A DNA stretch of 10,107 nucleotides from assembly GCA_964645935.1 (NCBI GenBank), contig CAZYAK010000058.1, positions 1 to 10,107 of the forward strand, written 5' to 3'. Under the pieces are notes generated by a model. That model was given only the letters and a program-made list of their open reading frames with translations, was not told where the DNA came from and searched no databases. This DNA is from CAZYAK01 sp964645935 (GTDB lineage Bacteria > Patescibacteriota > Gracilibacteria > Peribacterales > Peribacteraceae). Of this stretch, positions 4,683 to 10,107 are shown piece by piece. A program made the translations under genes and the position numbers. Numbering within the stretch: the stretch's first letter is position 1; every line of letters begins with the position of its first letter.

Positions 4683-5918
4683 ATGCAGCATCTCCTTTCG
4701 TCCCTCGGTCCGGTCGTCGCCATCATCGGCGCGCAGTGGGGAGACGAGGGAAAGGGAAAGGTCATAGACATGCTCGCGGAGCAGTTCACGGTGGTGGCGC
4801 GTGCGTGCGGCGGGGCCAATGCCGGGCACACCATCGTGGTGAACGGCAAGAAAACCGTCTTCCGCCTGCTGCCATCGGGGAGCCTGCACGATCGCCACGT
4901 CTTTTTGGGATCGGGCATGGTCATCCACCTGCCCACGCTCCTGGAGGAGATCGCGTTCCTCAAGAAGGAAGGCATCGACATCGTGCCGCGGCTCGTCATC
5001 TCGCCCAAGGCGCACGTGGTGTTTGACTACCACAAGGAAATCGACGGCGCGCTGGAAGACCGAATGACCCAGAAACGGGGCTCCGGCATCGGCACGACGC
5101 GCAAGGGCATCGGCCCCGCGTACACGGACAAGGTGATGCGCACCGGATTGCAGATCGTGCACGTGTTCTCTGTGGATGTGCGAAAGGCCCTCGAGTCGCG
5201 CGCAGAGGACATCGAGCGCATGTACGGCGTGACCATCGACGCCGCCGCGGAGGCCAAGGCGTGTGCGCAGGCTAAGAAGCTGCTCGCGCACCGTGTCATG
5301 CCCATCGAGGAGCTGCTTGCGGAGACGCTCGACGCTGGCGGCCGCGTGCTCGTGGAGGGTGCGCAGGCCACGCTGTTGGACATCGACCATGGCACCTACC
5401 CGTACGTCACCAGCAGCTCCACCACGGTGGCCGGCGCGCTCCAGGGGCTGGGTCTGGCACCCAAGCGCTTGACGGGGTGCATCGGCGTGGCCAAGGCGTA
5501 CTGCACACGTGTGGGCAACGGAGCGTTCGCCGCAGAAGCGGATACCGAGGCCGGCGACCGCCTTCGCGAGCGGGGAGGGGAGTACGGTTCCGTCACCGGC
5601 CGCCCGCGGCGGTGCGGCTGGTTGTCGGTCCCAGACCTGCGCTACGCCGCCGTCGTCAACGGCTTCGACTGCTGGAACCTCACGAAGCTCGATGTGTTAG
5701 ACACCGAAAAGGTGATCCCCGTATGTGTGGCGATGGACGGCGAGAAGCCCGTGTTTGAGGAGTTGCCCGGCTGGCAGACCAGCACCGCAGGCATCACGGA
5801 GTGGGGGGAACTGCCTGTGGAAGCGCAGCGCTACGTGGAGTGCATCGAGGAGAAGACCGGCGTCCCCGTGCGCCTCATCGGCACCGGACAGGGACGGGAG
5901 GCCATGATCGTCCGGTGA
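4683..5918 (+). CDS. purA: adenylosuccinate synthetase
   Basis: 411 aa, complete. It catalyses IMP + GTP + aspartate to adenylosuccinate, the first committed step of AMP synthesis. The P-loop-like GDEGKGK is at residues 20-26, with the catalytic Asp at 21. NAGHT follows, with catalytic His49. GSGIGTTRKGIGPAY binds IMP, EGAQATLLDIDHGTYPYVTSS is the family block, and GRPRRCGW and TKLDVLD complete the GTP/base-binding region. The spacing of D21 and H49 equals that of E. coli D13 and H41. The family block normally written TRVGxGPFPTE reads TRVGNGAFAAE here, replacing both prolines and the threonine with alanine. The start follows the -10 box by 6 nt. No other purine gene is in the window, so it may act in salvage of IMP. 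Confidence 0.98.
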   Translation: MQHLLSSLGPVVAIIGAQWGDEGKGKVIDMLAEQFTVVARACGGANAGHTIVVNGKKTVFRLLPSGSLHDRHVFLGSGMVIHLPTLLEEIAFLKKEGIDIVPRLVISPKAHVVFDYHKEIDGALEDRMTQKRGSGIGTTRKGIGPAYTDKVMRTGLQIVHVFSVDVRKALESRAEDIERMYGVTIDAAAEAKACAQAKKLLAHRVMPIEELLAETLDAGGRVLVEGAQATLLDIDHGTYPYVTSSSTTVAGALQGLGLAPKRLTGCIGVAKAYCTRVGNGAFAAEADTEAGDRLRERGGEYGSVTGRPRRCGWLSVPDLRYAAVVNGFDCWNLTKLDVLDTEKVIPVCVAMDGEKPVFEELPGWQTSTAGITEWGELPVEAQRYVECIEEKTGVPVRLIGTGQGREAMIVR

Positions 5919-5969
5919 GGGATCCGACGCCGTGCTCTGCGCCGATCGGAACGATTGTGCCACATCTCT

Positions 5970-5998
5970 TTGACATGCCCCGGGGTGCGGCTTAAGAC
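5970..5998 (+). promoter_or_regulatory. sigma-70-type promoter of the 6005 gene
   Basis: A perfect TTGACA (5970-5975), a 17-bp spacer and TAAGAC (5993-5998). Six nt remain to the ATG at 6005. This is the best -35 in the window. Its geometry places +1 at the A of the start codon, and no Shine-Dalgarno sequence is present. Confidence 0.65.
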
Positions 5999-6004
5999 GT
6001 ACCC

Positions 6005-6544
6005 ATGAGTAGCCGCCCCCTCAACATTGTCTGCTCCATCTCGCCCATTGAGGGCAAAGATGCTCGCAAGGAGGTCATGGCGGGCTTACGGGAGCGTATG
6101 CTCTTACGTGACGCTCGGAGATGGATGCGCGAATGCTCACGCACGCTCTATCGGTCGGATGCCCCCGCGCGGGGAGGGATCTTCACAGGGACGCCGGCGA
6201 ACGTGGCGTTTTCGTTCGTGGACCCTGAGATGCCCATTGACCTCCTTGCCTGTTTCACGCACCGACTGGAGCCGTCCATCACCCACGAGCTGCAGCAGTT
6301 GGCATCCGACAGGCGGCTGCTGAGGATTCTCATCCTCACACGCGAACGCATGAGCTACGGTGCGACATGGACACACAACGTCACGCTGCCGCCGAGCGGG
6401 AGCGAGGCTGAGAACGGGATTGTTCTCCCCACTGAGGAATCTCAACCCACACCCGCGCTCGATGTACACGAACTCGACGCGTTCAAGAATTTCAACATGC
6501 GCCTCCTCGTGACCGAGATGCTCAATCGCGCAGGGCGCGAATGA
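6005..6544 (+). CDS. protein of unknown function (179 aa)
   Basis: No signal peptide or membrane helix is visible. The N-terminal part reads MSSRPLNIVCSISPIEGKD, a strand then a loop, followed by a long basic helix (RKEVMAGLRERMLLRDARRWMRE as two halves, about 21-43). The middle has a hydrophobic strand (ANVAFSFVD, 65-73) and a helix-rich stretch with RLLRILILTRERMSYG (104-119). A Ser/Pro/Glu-rich linker (131-152) precedes a terminal helix. I recognise no family or catalytic motif. It has its own strong promoter with TTGACA. It ends 3 bp from the stop of the convergent NAD kinase gene, with no hairpin between. Third-position bias agrees with a real gene. Confidence 0.8.
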   Translation: MSSRPLNIVCSISPIEGKDARKEVMAGLRERMLLRDARRWMRECSRTLYRSDAPARGGIFTGTPANVAFSFVDPEMPIDLLACFTHRLEPSITHELQQLASDRRLLRILILTRERMSYGATWTHNVTLPPSGSEAENGIVLPTEESQPTPALDVHELDAFKNFNMRLLVTEMLNRAGRE

Positions 6545-6547
6545 CGT

Positions 6548-7453
6548 TCAGTCTTCCGGCCGCTCGCCCCACTTCAGCTTCTGACGGAGCGTGCCATAGA
6601 ATGTCTCCTTGCTGCGGCGGAGAAAGCGGACGCCTGTTGGTGCCATCATGGCGGTGATGCGGTCATGGCGCTGGAGGCGGACATAGGTCTGGCCGTCGAG
6701 GGTGAGACTCACCTCCACGTCGCCGAACTTGTTGGCCTTGGTGAAGACCTCCACTTCCACGCGATGCGAGGCCGGAATGACGATGGGTTTTTGGCTGAAG
6801 CTATGCGAGTTGATAGGCGTGAGGATGGCGGCACCGATCTCCGGATGCACGATAGGTCCACCCGCGGCGAGCGTATACGCAGTCGAGCCCGTTGGGGTGG
6901 CGATGATGAGGCCGTCCGCGCGGAACGTGGTGAGCTCCTCTCCGTTGACGGTGGTCTTGAGATCGACGAGCCGCGCAATGCTCCCCTGCGAAATGACCGC
7001 CTCGTTGAGCACGAATCCCTCATGAATCACGGCTCCAGAACGCTCCGCGCGAATATCCAGTACGCGCCGCTCCTCAATCCAGCCCTTGCCAGCGATGAAC
7101 ATCGGGAGGAGCTCCGGTGCCTCCTCTACCGTCATCTCCGCGAGAAAGCCCACCGCACCGCGGTTAACCGTGAGGATGGGTACAGAAAAATCCTGGAGCT
7201 CGCGCACGGTGCGCAGAATCGTGCCGTCGCCGCCGATCACGAGGAGGAGATCGATGTCCTCAGGGCAGGTGAAGACGGACATCTCGCCGCCGCCGGGGAT
7301 GCGGTCGCGTCGCTTGTCGTCGATGCAGACCTGCACGTTCTCCTTCGAGAGCAATTTGAGGATGGCGGCGAGCACGACGTCCTGCTGGTCGAGATCGGAC
7401 TTCACGGTGATGCCGACGCGCTTGAAGGGGAGCATGGAGAGGGAGTGTAGCAT
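6548..7453 (-). CDS. nadK: NAD kinase
   Basis: 301 aa. It phosphorylates NAD to NADP using ATP or polyphosphate in the cytoplasm. The GGDGT motif is at 74-78 (LLLVIGGDGTILR). NRGAVGFLAE follows at 98-106. The NE pair at 150-151 lies in the NEAVIS block. The second signature, TPTGSTAYTLAAGGPIVHP, is at 186-204, and DGQ is at 253-255. Length and motif order are typical of bacterial NadK. The ATG at 7453 overlaps the TGA of the upstream glycosyltransferase (TGATG), indicating coupling; an ATG at 7435 is the alternative. Upstream open codons to 7633 only shadow the glycosyltransferase. The functional link to a glycosyltransferase is not obvious. Confidence 0.96.
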   Translation of the reverse strand: MLHSLSMLPFKRVGITVKSDLDQQDVVLAAILKLLSKENVQVCIDDKRRDRIPGGGEMSVFTCPEDIDLLLVIGGDGTILRTVRELQDFSVPILTVNRGAVGFLAEMTVEEAPELLPMFIAGKGWIEERRVLDIRAERSGAVIHEGFVLNEAVISQGSIARLVDLKTTVNGEELTTFRADGLIIATPTGSTAYTLAAGGPIVHPEIGAAILTPINSHSFSQKPIVIPASHRVEVEVFTKANKFGDVEVSLTLDGQTYVRLQRHDRITAMMAPTGVRFLRRSKETFYGTLRQKLKWGERPED

Positions 7454-8529
7454 CAGGGAAGCTTCGCGGCGCGCCGAATGGCGTCCCACGCGAGATTGGC
7501 GGTGCGGTCCCACGAAAACCGTGCGGCTGCAGGAGGCCCGGCCCGACGCAGGGCATCGCGGGCTTCGGCAGATTCCAGGAGGCCCGTAAGCCCCTCGGCA
7601 ATGGACTCGACGCTCTGGGGATCCACGGTGCATGCGGCATCGCCGGCCACCTCTCTGAGGCTGCCGCGGTCACTCGTCAGCACGGGGATGCCGCGCTGAA
7701 GCCCGTCGAGCACCTGCATCCCAAAGCCCTCGTACAGCGAAGGCAGCGCGAACACCGTGCATGTAGCCAGCAGCGATTGATATTCCTCGTCCGGCACGTA
7801 GTCCCTCCATTCTGCGCCCGACGTGGTACGCGCCAGGCGGATGATCCCGTCGTCATCCCACCCACGCGCGCCCACGAGCAGCAGGCGGAATCGCAAACGG
7901 AGAGCGTCAGGCAGCGATGCGTATGCACGCAGCAGCCGCTCCTGGTTCTTGCGCGGACAGAGTGTGGCGACGCAGAGGATCGTGCGGCCATCGGGCTCCG
8001 AGAGCGGCACCTGCTCGCACATCGGGCCCGCGAACACCGGCGTGACGCAGGTGGGATCCAAGAACGGATAGCGTGCGAGGAGATCGGCCTTGGTCGCCTC
8101 ACTCACCGTCAACACCCCCGCGGCCCTCCGTACCACACGTCCCAGAGTGAGGCGCTCGATGAGCTGGGCCTTGCGCTCGTGTGGCTCGTGCCGGAAGGCG
8201 ATGAGGTCGTGGACCACCGGCACGCACGGAACACGCCGGGGCAGGAGAAAGGGGACAAGGTAGCTCGTGGGACTGACGTACGCGGCAATGTCCGGTGACG
8301 ACGACACCTCGCGGGCCACGGCGCGATGCCACTCGAAACCGCGGGCGTCCACGAGTCGGACATCTGGAGCCTGCCAACCCTCGGGAAGGGGAGCGTCGGT
8401 AAAGAGGCGCACGGGAAGGCCGCGATCCAAGAGACGCTCCGCGAGGCCGCGTGTCCACTGGCCCTTGCCCGCGCGCCGCGGCCGGCACGCCTCGCGGACG
8501 TCCAGGGCAATAACGGGAGGAGAAGCCAC
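7453..8529 (-). CDS. GT4-family glycosyltransferase with EX7D in place of EX7E
   Basis: 358 aa, GT-B fold, cytosolic. The N-terminal domain has IALDVREACRPRRAGKGQW, a Gly/Lys loop typical of the group, and VVHDLI at 105-110. The donor domain has CVATLCPRKNQERLL (186-200), LLLVGARGW and YVPDEEYQSLL. The signature region is SLYEGFGMQVLDGL, then GIPVLTSD. In most GT4 enzymes the motif is EX7E; here the second acid is D275 (E267 to D275), a conservative change at a donor-contacting position. The substrate is unknown. The start is a GTG at 8529, exactly 6 nt after a TAGTCT hexamer. The gene diverges from the one at 8575 and is coupled to nadK downstream. Confidence 0.9.
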   Translation of the reverse strand: MASPPVIALDVREACRPRRAGKGQWTRGLAERLLDRGLPVRLFTDAPLPEGWQAPDVRLVDARGFEWHRAVAREVSSSPDIAAYVSPTSYLVPFLLPRRVPCVPVVHDLIAFRHEPHERKAQLIERLTLGRVVRRAAGVLTVSEATKADLLARYPFLDPTCVTPVFAGPMCEQVPLSEPDGRTILCVATLCPRKNQERLLRAYASLPDALRLRFRLLLVGARGWDDDGIIRLARTTSGAEWRDYVPDEEYQSLLATCTVFALPSLYEGFGMQVLDGLQRGIPVLTSDRGSLREVAGDAACTVDPQSVESIAEGLTGLLESAEARDALRRAGPPAAARFSWDRTANLAWDAIRRAAKLP

Positions 8530-8535
8530 GTCCCC

Positions 8536-8541
8536 AGACTA
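8536..8541 (-). promoter_or_regulatory. possible -10 box of the second glycosyltransferase
   Basis: The minus strand reads TAGTCT, ending exactly 6 nt before the GTG start at 8529. Only T, A and final T match the consensus, and there is no -35 match at 17 bp. It is supported mainly by the recurrent geometry. Confidence 0.3.
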
Positions 8542-8562
8542 GAGGGAAGGCCCCGGGGATGC

Positions 8563-8568
8563 TATGGT
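8563..8568 (+). promoter_or_regulatory. -10 box of the membrane-protein gene at 8575
   Basis: TATGGT (4 of 6 to consensus) ends exactly 6 nt before the GTG at 8575. It is the main reason for choosing this start, and it again predicts a leaderless message. Confidence 0.4.
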
Positions 8569-8574
8569 CCTCCG

Positions 8575-9159
8575 GTGCCGTCCAACCTCGTCCGCACCCT
8601 ATCTGCTCTGGAGCTCGAGGAGCGCCTGCTCAACGCCGGCGCCTGCATCGCGCTCCTGAGTGTCTTCCTGCCCTGGATCGGCGGTGACTGGCTCGGCGGT
8701 GACAGCGTTTCGTACTCGGGGTTCAACTTCTACACGGGGTTCCTGGGCGTGGCCATCTTCCTGCTACACCTCTTCTTGGTCCTGCTTACGCTGGTGCCGC
8801 TCCTTGGCGGACCGGCGCTCGTAAAAAAGCGCTATCGCGAGTTGGTACGCTTGCTCGTCTCCACCCAGGCCCTCATCCTGGTGCTCGCCGTGCTGTCCGT
8901 CCTCATGCGCGTGACCTTCGAGTTCACCCGCATGGAGGTACTGTTCGGCATCTACATCTGCCTTGCGGGAACCATCCTGGCTTTCGCGGAGTCCCTGCAG
9001 CGCTATGTGGTACAGAGGCGGAGCCAGCCGCACGCGATTTTCCATCATCCCGAGGACCAGGAACCGCCCGAAGTCCGAGAAGAATTACGCGCGCCCCCGC
9101 CCCCGCCGCCCCCGCCGCCTCCCGCACCGGAGCCCGAGGATCACCGCTTCCATCCATGA
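8575..9159 (+). CDS. four-helix membrane protein with polyproline tail
   Basis: 194 aa if started at the GTG at 8575. The start follows a TATGGT box by 6 nt and removes a Gly/Arg-rich upstream extension. After an acidic N-terminal helix (LSALELEERLLN) there are four hydrophobic segments: about 21-36 (AGACIALLSVFLPWIG), 52-79, 93-113 and 122-139. The loop after helix 1 has the repeated GGD-x-L/S. Charged KKRYREL and QRRS flank the helices as cytoplasmic anchors. The C-terminal 50 residues are His/Glu/Pro-rich and hold ten consecutive prolines (174-183), likely disordered. No family is recognised. The stop overlaps the start of the next gene (ATGA), so the two are translationally coupled and probably act together. 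Confidence 0.75.
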   Translation: MPSNLVRTLSALELEERLLNAGACIALLSVFLPWIGGDWLGGDSVSYSGFNFYTGFLGVAIFLLHLFLVLLTLVPLLGGPALVKKRYRELVRLLVSTQALILVLAVLSVLMRVTFEFTRMEVLFGIYICLAGTILAFAESLQRYVVQRRSQPHAIFHHPEDQEPPEVREELRAPPPPPPPPPPAPEPEDHRFHP

Positions 9160-9902
9160 CCGACCCCGCCACACCGTCATCGGCCCCGTCGTCCGGCTTC
9201 CTGCCGAAGGGCGCGCCCAAGGGCCCGTCCGCTCGCCCTTCCACGCAAGGCGGGGGAGGTTTCACGCCCGCGGGAGGTGCAGCACCCCGCCCCCAGCAGC
9301 AAGGACAGCGTCAGGGCGGAGGCCGCCATGGCCGCCGGCGCGGTGGACGCGGCAACCGTCAGGGTGCAGGAGGAGGCCGGGACCAGGGTCGGCAGCAGCA
9401 GGGTCGCTCACGCGCTCAGCAACAGCCTCAGCTGCCTCCCGAGCCCGAGGAGCCGTTCGTGCCCGGCCCGCCCAAGACCCCAGGCATCTACACGGACAGA
9501 GATTTGGTGTACGTCGACCCCGAATCCAAGCAGGTGATCGGCCACGTGGAGTGGAGCCGTACGGGTAGTCCCAAGTCCATGCCGTTCGTGAAGCAGGCCA
9601 CCCCCGAAAAAGAGGAGCGCGGTGGCAAACGCCGCAGCGTGTACCCCTGGGGCACCCTCAAGTCCATGAAGGGGGCGTTTCGCCTGGAGGGCAAGCAGAA
9701 GAAAGGCGACAACGGAAAAACCCTCGAGGAAATCCTGCCCAAGGCCCTTGCGCAGGCGTTCTGGGATGCGGACCCGCCGCCGGCGCCCGCCGCTCCCGCG
9801 GAGCAGCAGGCCGGTATGACGGACACCTCCACCCCGACACAGGCCACGGGTCCAAGCGAGACGCCCACGGTCATGGAGACGCCAAAAGAGGGGACTGTCT
9901 AA
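9156..9902 (+). CDS. RGG/Gln-rich disordered-domain protein of unknown function
   Basis: 248 aa in three parts. Residues 1-105 are low complexity, rich in Gly, Gln, Arg, Pro and Ser, with RGG-like repeats at about 51-75 (QGGGRHGRRRGGRGNRQG) and then Arg/Gln runs. Residues 106-207 look like a folded basic domain: IYTDRDLVYVDPESKQVIGHVEW, then SVYPWGTLKSMKGAFRLEG and a helix (TLEEILPKALAQAFWD); I recognise no family. Residues 208-248 are Pro/Ala/Thr/Glu-rich. RGG tracts in known proteins bind RNA and can drive condensate formation, so an RNA- or ribosome-linked role is possible by inference only. It is coupled by ATGA overlap to the membrane protein upstream, which may tether it to the membrane. 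Confidence 0.75.
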   Translation: MTDPATPSSAPSSGFLPKGAPKGPSARPSTQGGGGFTPAGGAAPRPQQQGQRQGGGRHGRRRGGRGNRQGAGGGRDQGRQQQGRSRAQQQPQLPPEPEEPFVPGPPKTPGIYTDRDLVYVDPESKQVIGHVEWSRTGSPKSMPFVKQATPEKEERGGKRRSVYPWGTLKSMKGAFRLEGKQKKGDNGKTLEEILPKALAQAFWDADPPPAPAAPAEQQAGMTDTSTPTQATGPSETPTVMETPKEGTV

Positions 9903-9911
9903 GAGGCGTTT

Positions 9912-9929
9912 TTCGCTCAGCAGAGCGAA
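9912..9929 (+). terminator. weak hairpin after the RGG-protein gene
   Basis: A 7-bp stem TTCGCTC (9912-9918) and GAGCGAA (9923-9929) with loop AGCA starts 10 nt after the stop codon at 9902. The run of five Ts precedes rather than follows the stem and no U-tract follows, so it may only stabilise the 3' end. Confidence 0.3.
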
Positions 9930-9948
9930 TAGTCGGCGGCGCAAGGGT

Positions 9949-9991
9949 TTCCCATTTCTTTGATGGGCTCCCCGTCACCAAGCCAAAGACG
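9949..9991. repeat. 43-bp repeat unit, copy A
   Basis: It consists of ttcccatttctttg (9949-9962), a 7-bp variable core and ccccgtcaccaagccaaagacg (9970-9991) in two halves. The outer 14 bp are identical to copy B, and the 22-bp right part differs at one base. TCTTTG (9957-9962) and CAAAGA (9984-9989) are inverted and could form a stem. Read on the minus strand, the unit and flank (9963-9932) resemble 85-116 on the plus strand. Confidence 0.8.
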
Positions 9992-10063
9992 TCTCGTCGT
10001 GGGTTTGGGACGCGTTCCCTGGAACCAAGAACCGGAGAACGAAAGCCTCGAACTGCGAAGAGC

Positions 10064-10107
10064 TTCCCATTTCTTTGTACGCGATCCCCGTCACCAAGCC
10101 AAGGACG
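10064..10107. repeat. 44-bp repeat unit, copy B, reaching the window edge
   Basis: Same architecture and orientation as copy A, starting 115 bp further on. It has a different 8-bp core (tacgcgat) in place of atgggct and one substitution in the right part. The 72 bp between the two units have no ORF; they contain a short inverted pair GTTCC-GGAAC (10014-10025). The repeat region may continue beyond the window. Confidence 0.8.

Noticed and set aside
4550..5026. Readthrough of the prmC TGA as a recoded codon
   Set aside because: TGA ends several intact genes here (purA, the 6005 gene, both glycosyltransferases, nadK), and the readthrough frame would run far into purA in another frame.
3659..5390. 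Long minus-strand open frames (4432-3659 and 5390-4626)
   Set aside because: Antisense to prmC and purA; composition rich in His and Arg with no motif.
6665..7450. 261-codon plus-strand open frame
   Set aside because: Exact antisense shadow of the NAD kinase, whose GGDGT and TPTGSTAY motifs are unambiguous.
9949..10107. CRISPR array
   Set aside because: Only two units, spaced 115 bp apart, with the variable part inside the repeat rather than between repeats. No cas gene is present.

Overview
The window is gene-dense, GC-rich bacterial chromosomal DNA with single-copy housekeeping genes (rpsP, khpA, prmC, purA, a NAD kinase and tRNA-Val) among short proteins of unknown function. Several traits point, by inference, to a candidate-phyla-radiation (Patescibacteria) genome: small ORFs, a TrbC/VirB2-like two-helix membrane protein, a very short DciA-like protein, an rpsP-khpA pair without its usual rimM/trmD/rplS partners, and an almost complete lack of Shine-Dalgarno sequences. 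A GC-rich group such as Peribacteria/Peregrinibacteria would fit, but no marker here settles it. TGA is used as a normal stop throughout, so the UGA=Gly code of Gracilibacteria/Absconditabacteria does not apply.

Layout. Positions 1-229 hold at most the tail of an upstream gene, a perfect 13-bp hairpin belonging to a dispersed repeat, and the promoter region of tRNA-Val(UAC) at 230-306. A minus-strand block follows. Reading from its 5' end: GT4 glycosyltransferase (3746-2700), DciA/DUF721-like protein (2624-2331), rpsP (2284-1916), khpA (1904-1614), pilin-like membrane protein (1577-1257), a terminator-like hairpin (1209-1233), a secreted protein of unknown function (1133-573) and a CBU_0592-like membrane protein (571-311) that ends head-on against the tRNA. 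From a 20-bp divergent promoter, prmC (3767), purA (4683-5918) and an unrecognised 179-aa protein (6005-6544) run on the plus strand. They converge, with 3 bp between, on a minus-strand pair in which a second GT4 glycosyltransferase (8529-7453) is translationally coupled to a NAD kinase (7453-6548). A second divergent promoter region (8530-8574) starts a plus-strand pair: a four-helix membrane protein with a polyproline tail (8575-9159), coupled by ATGA overlap to a protein with an RGG/Gln-rich disordered N-terminus (9156-9902). The window ends in two copies of a 43-44-bp repeat related to the hairpin repeat at its start.

The most notable signals are these. (1) At least eight genes that begin a transcription unit have a TA(n)3T-like -10 hexamer ending 6-7 nt before the start codon. 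One has a perfect TTGACA at 17-bp spacing. Together they predict widespread leaderless mRNAs. (2) prmC stops early, and its missing C-terminus appears to continue in the +1 frame up to 9 nt before purA. (3) A dispersed hairpin repeat family lies at both window ends. (4) The RGG-type protein and its coupled membrane partner are unrecognised. I found no CRISPR array, insertion sequence, phage gene or defence system.
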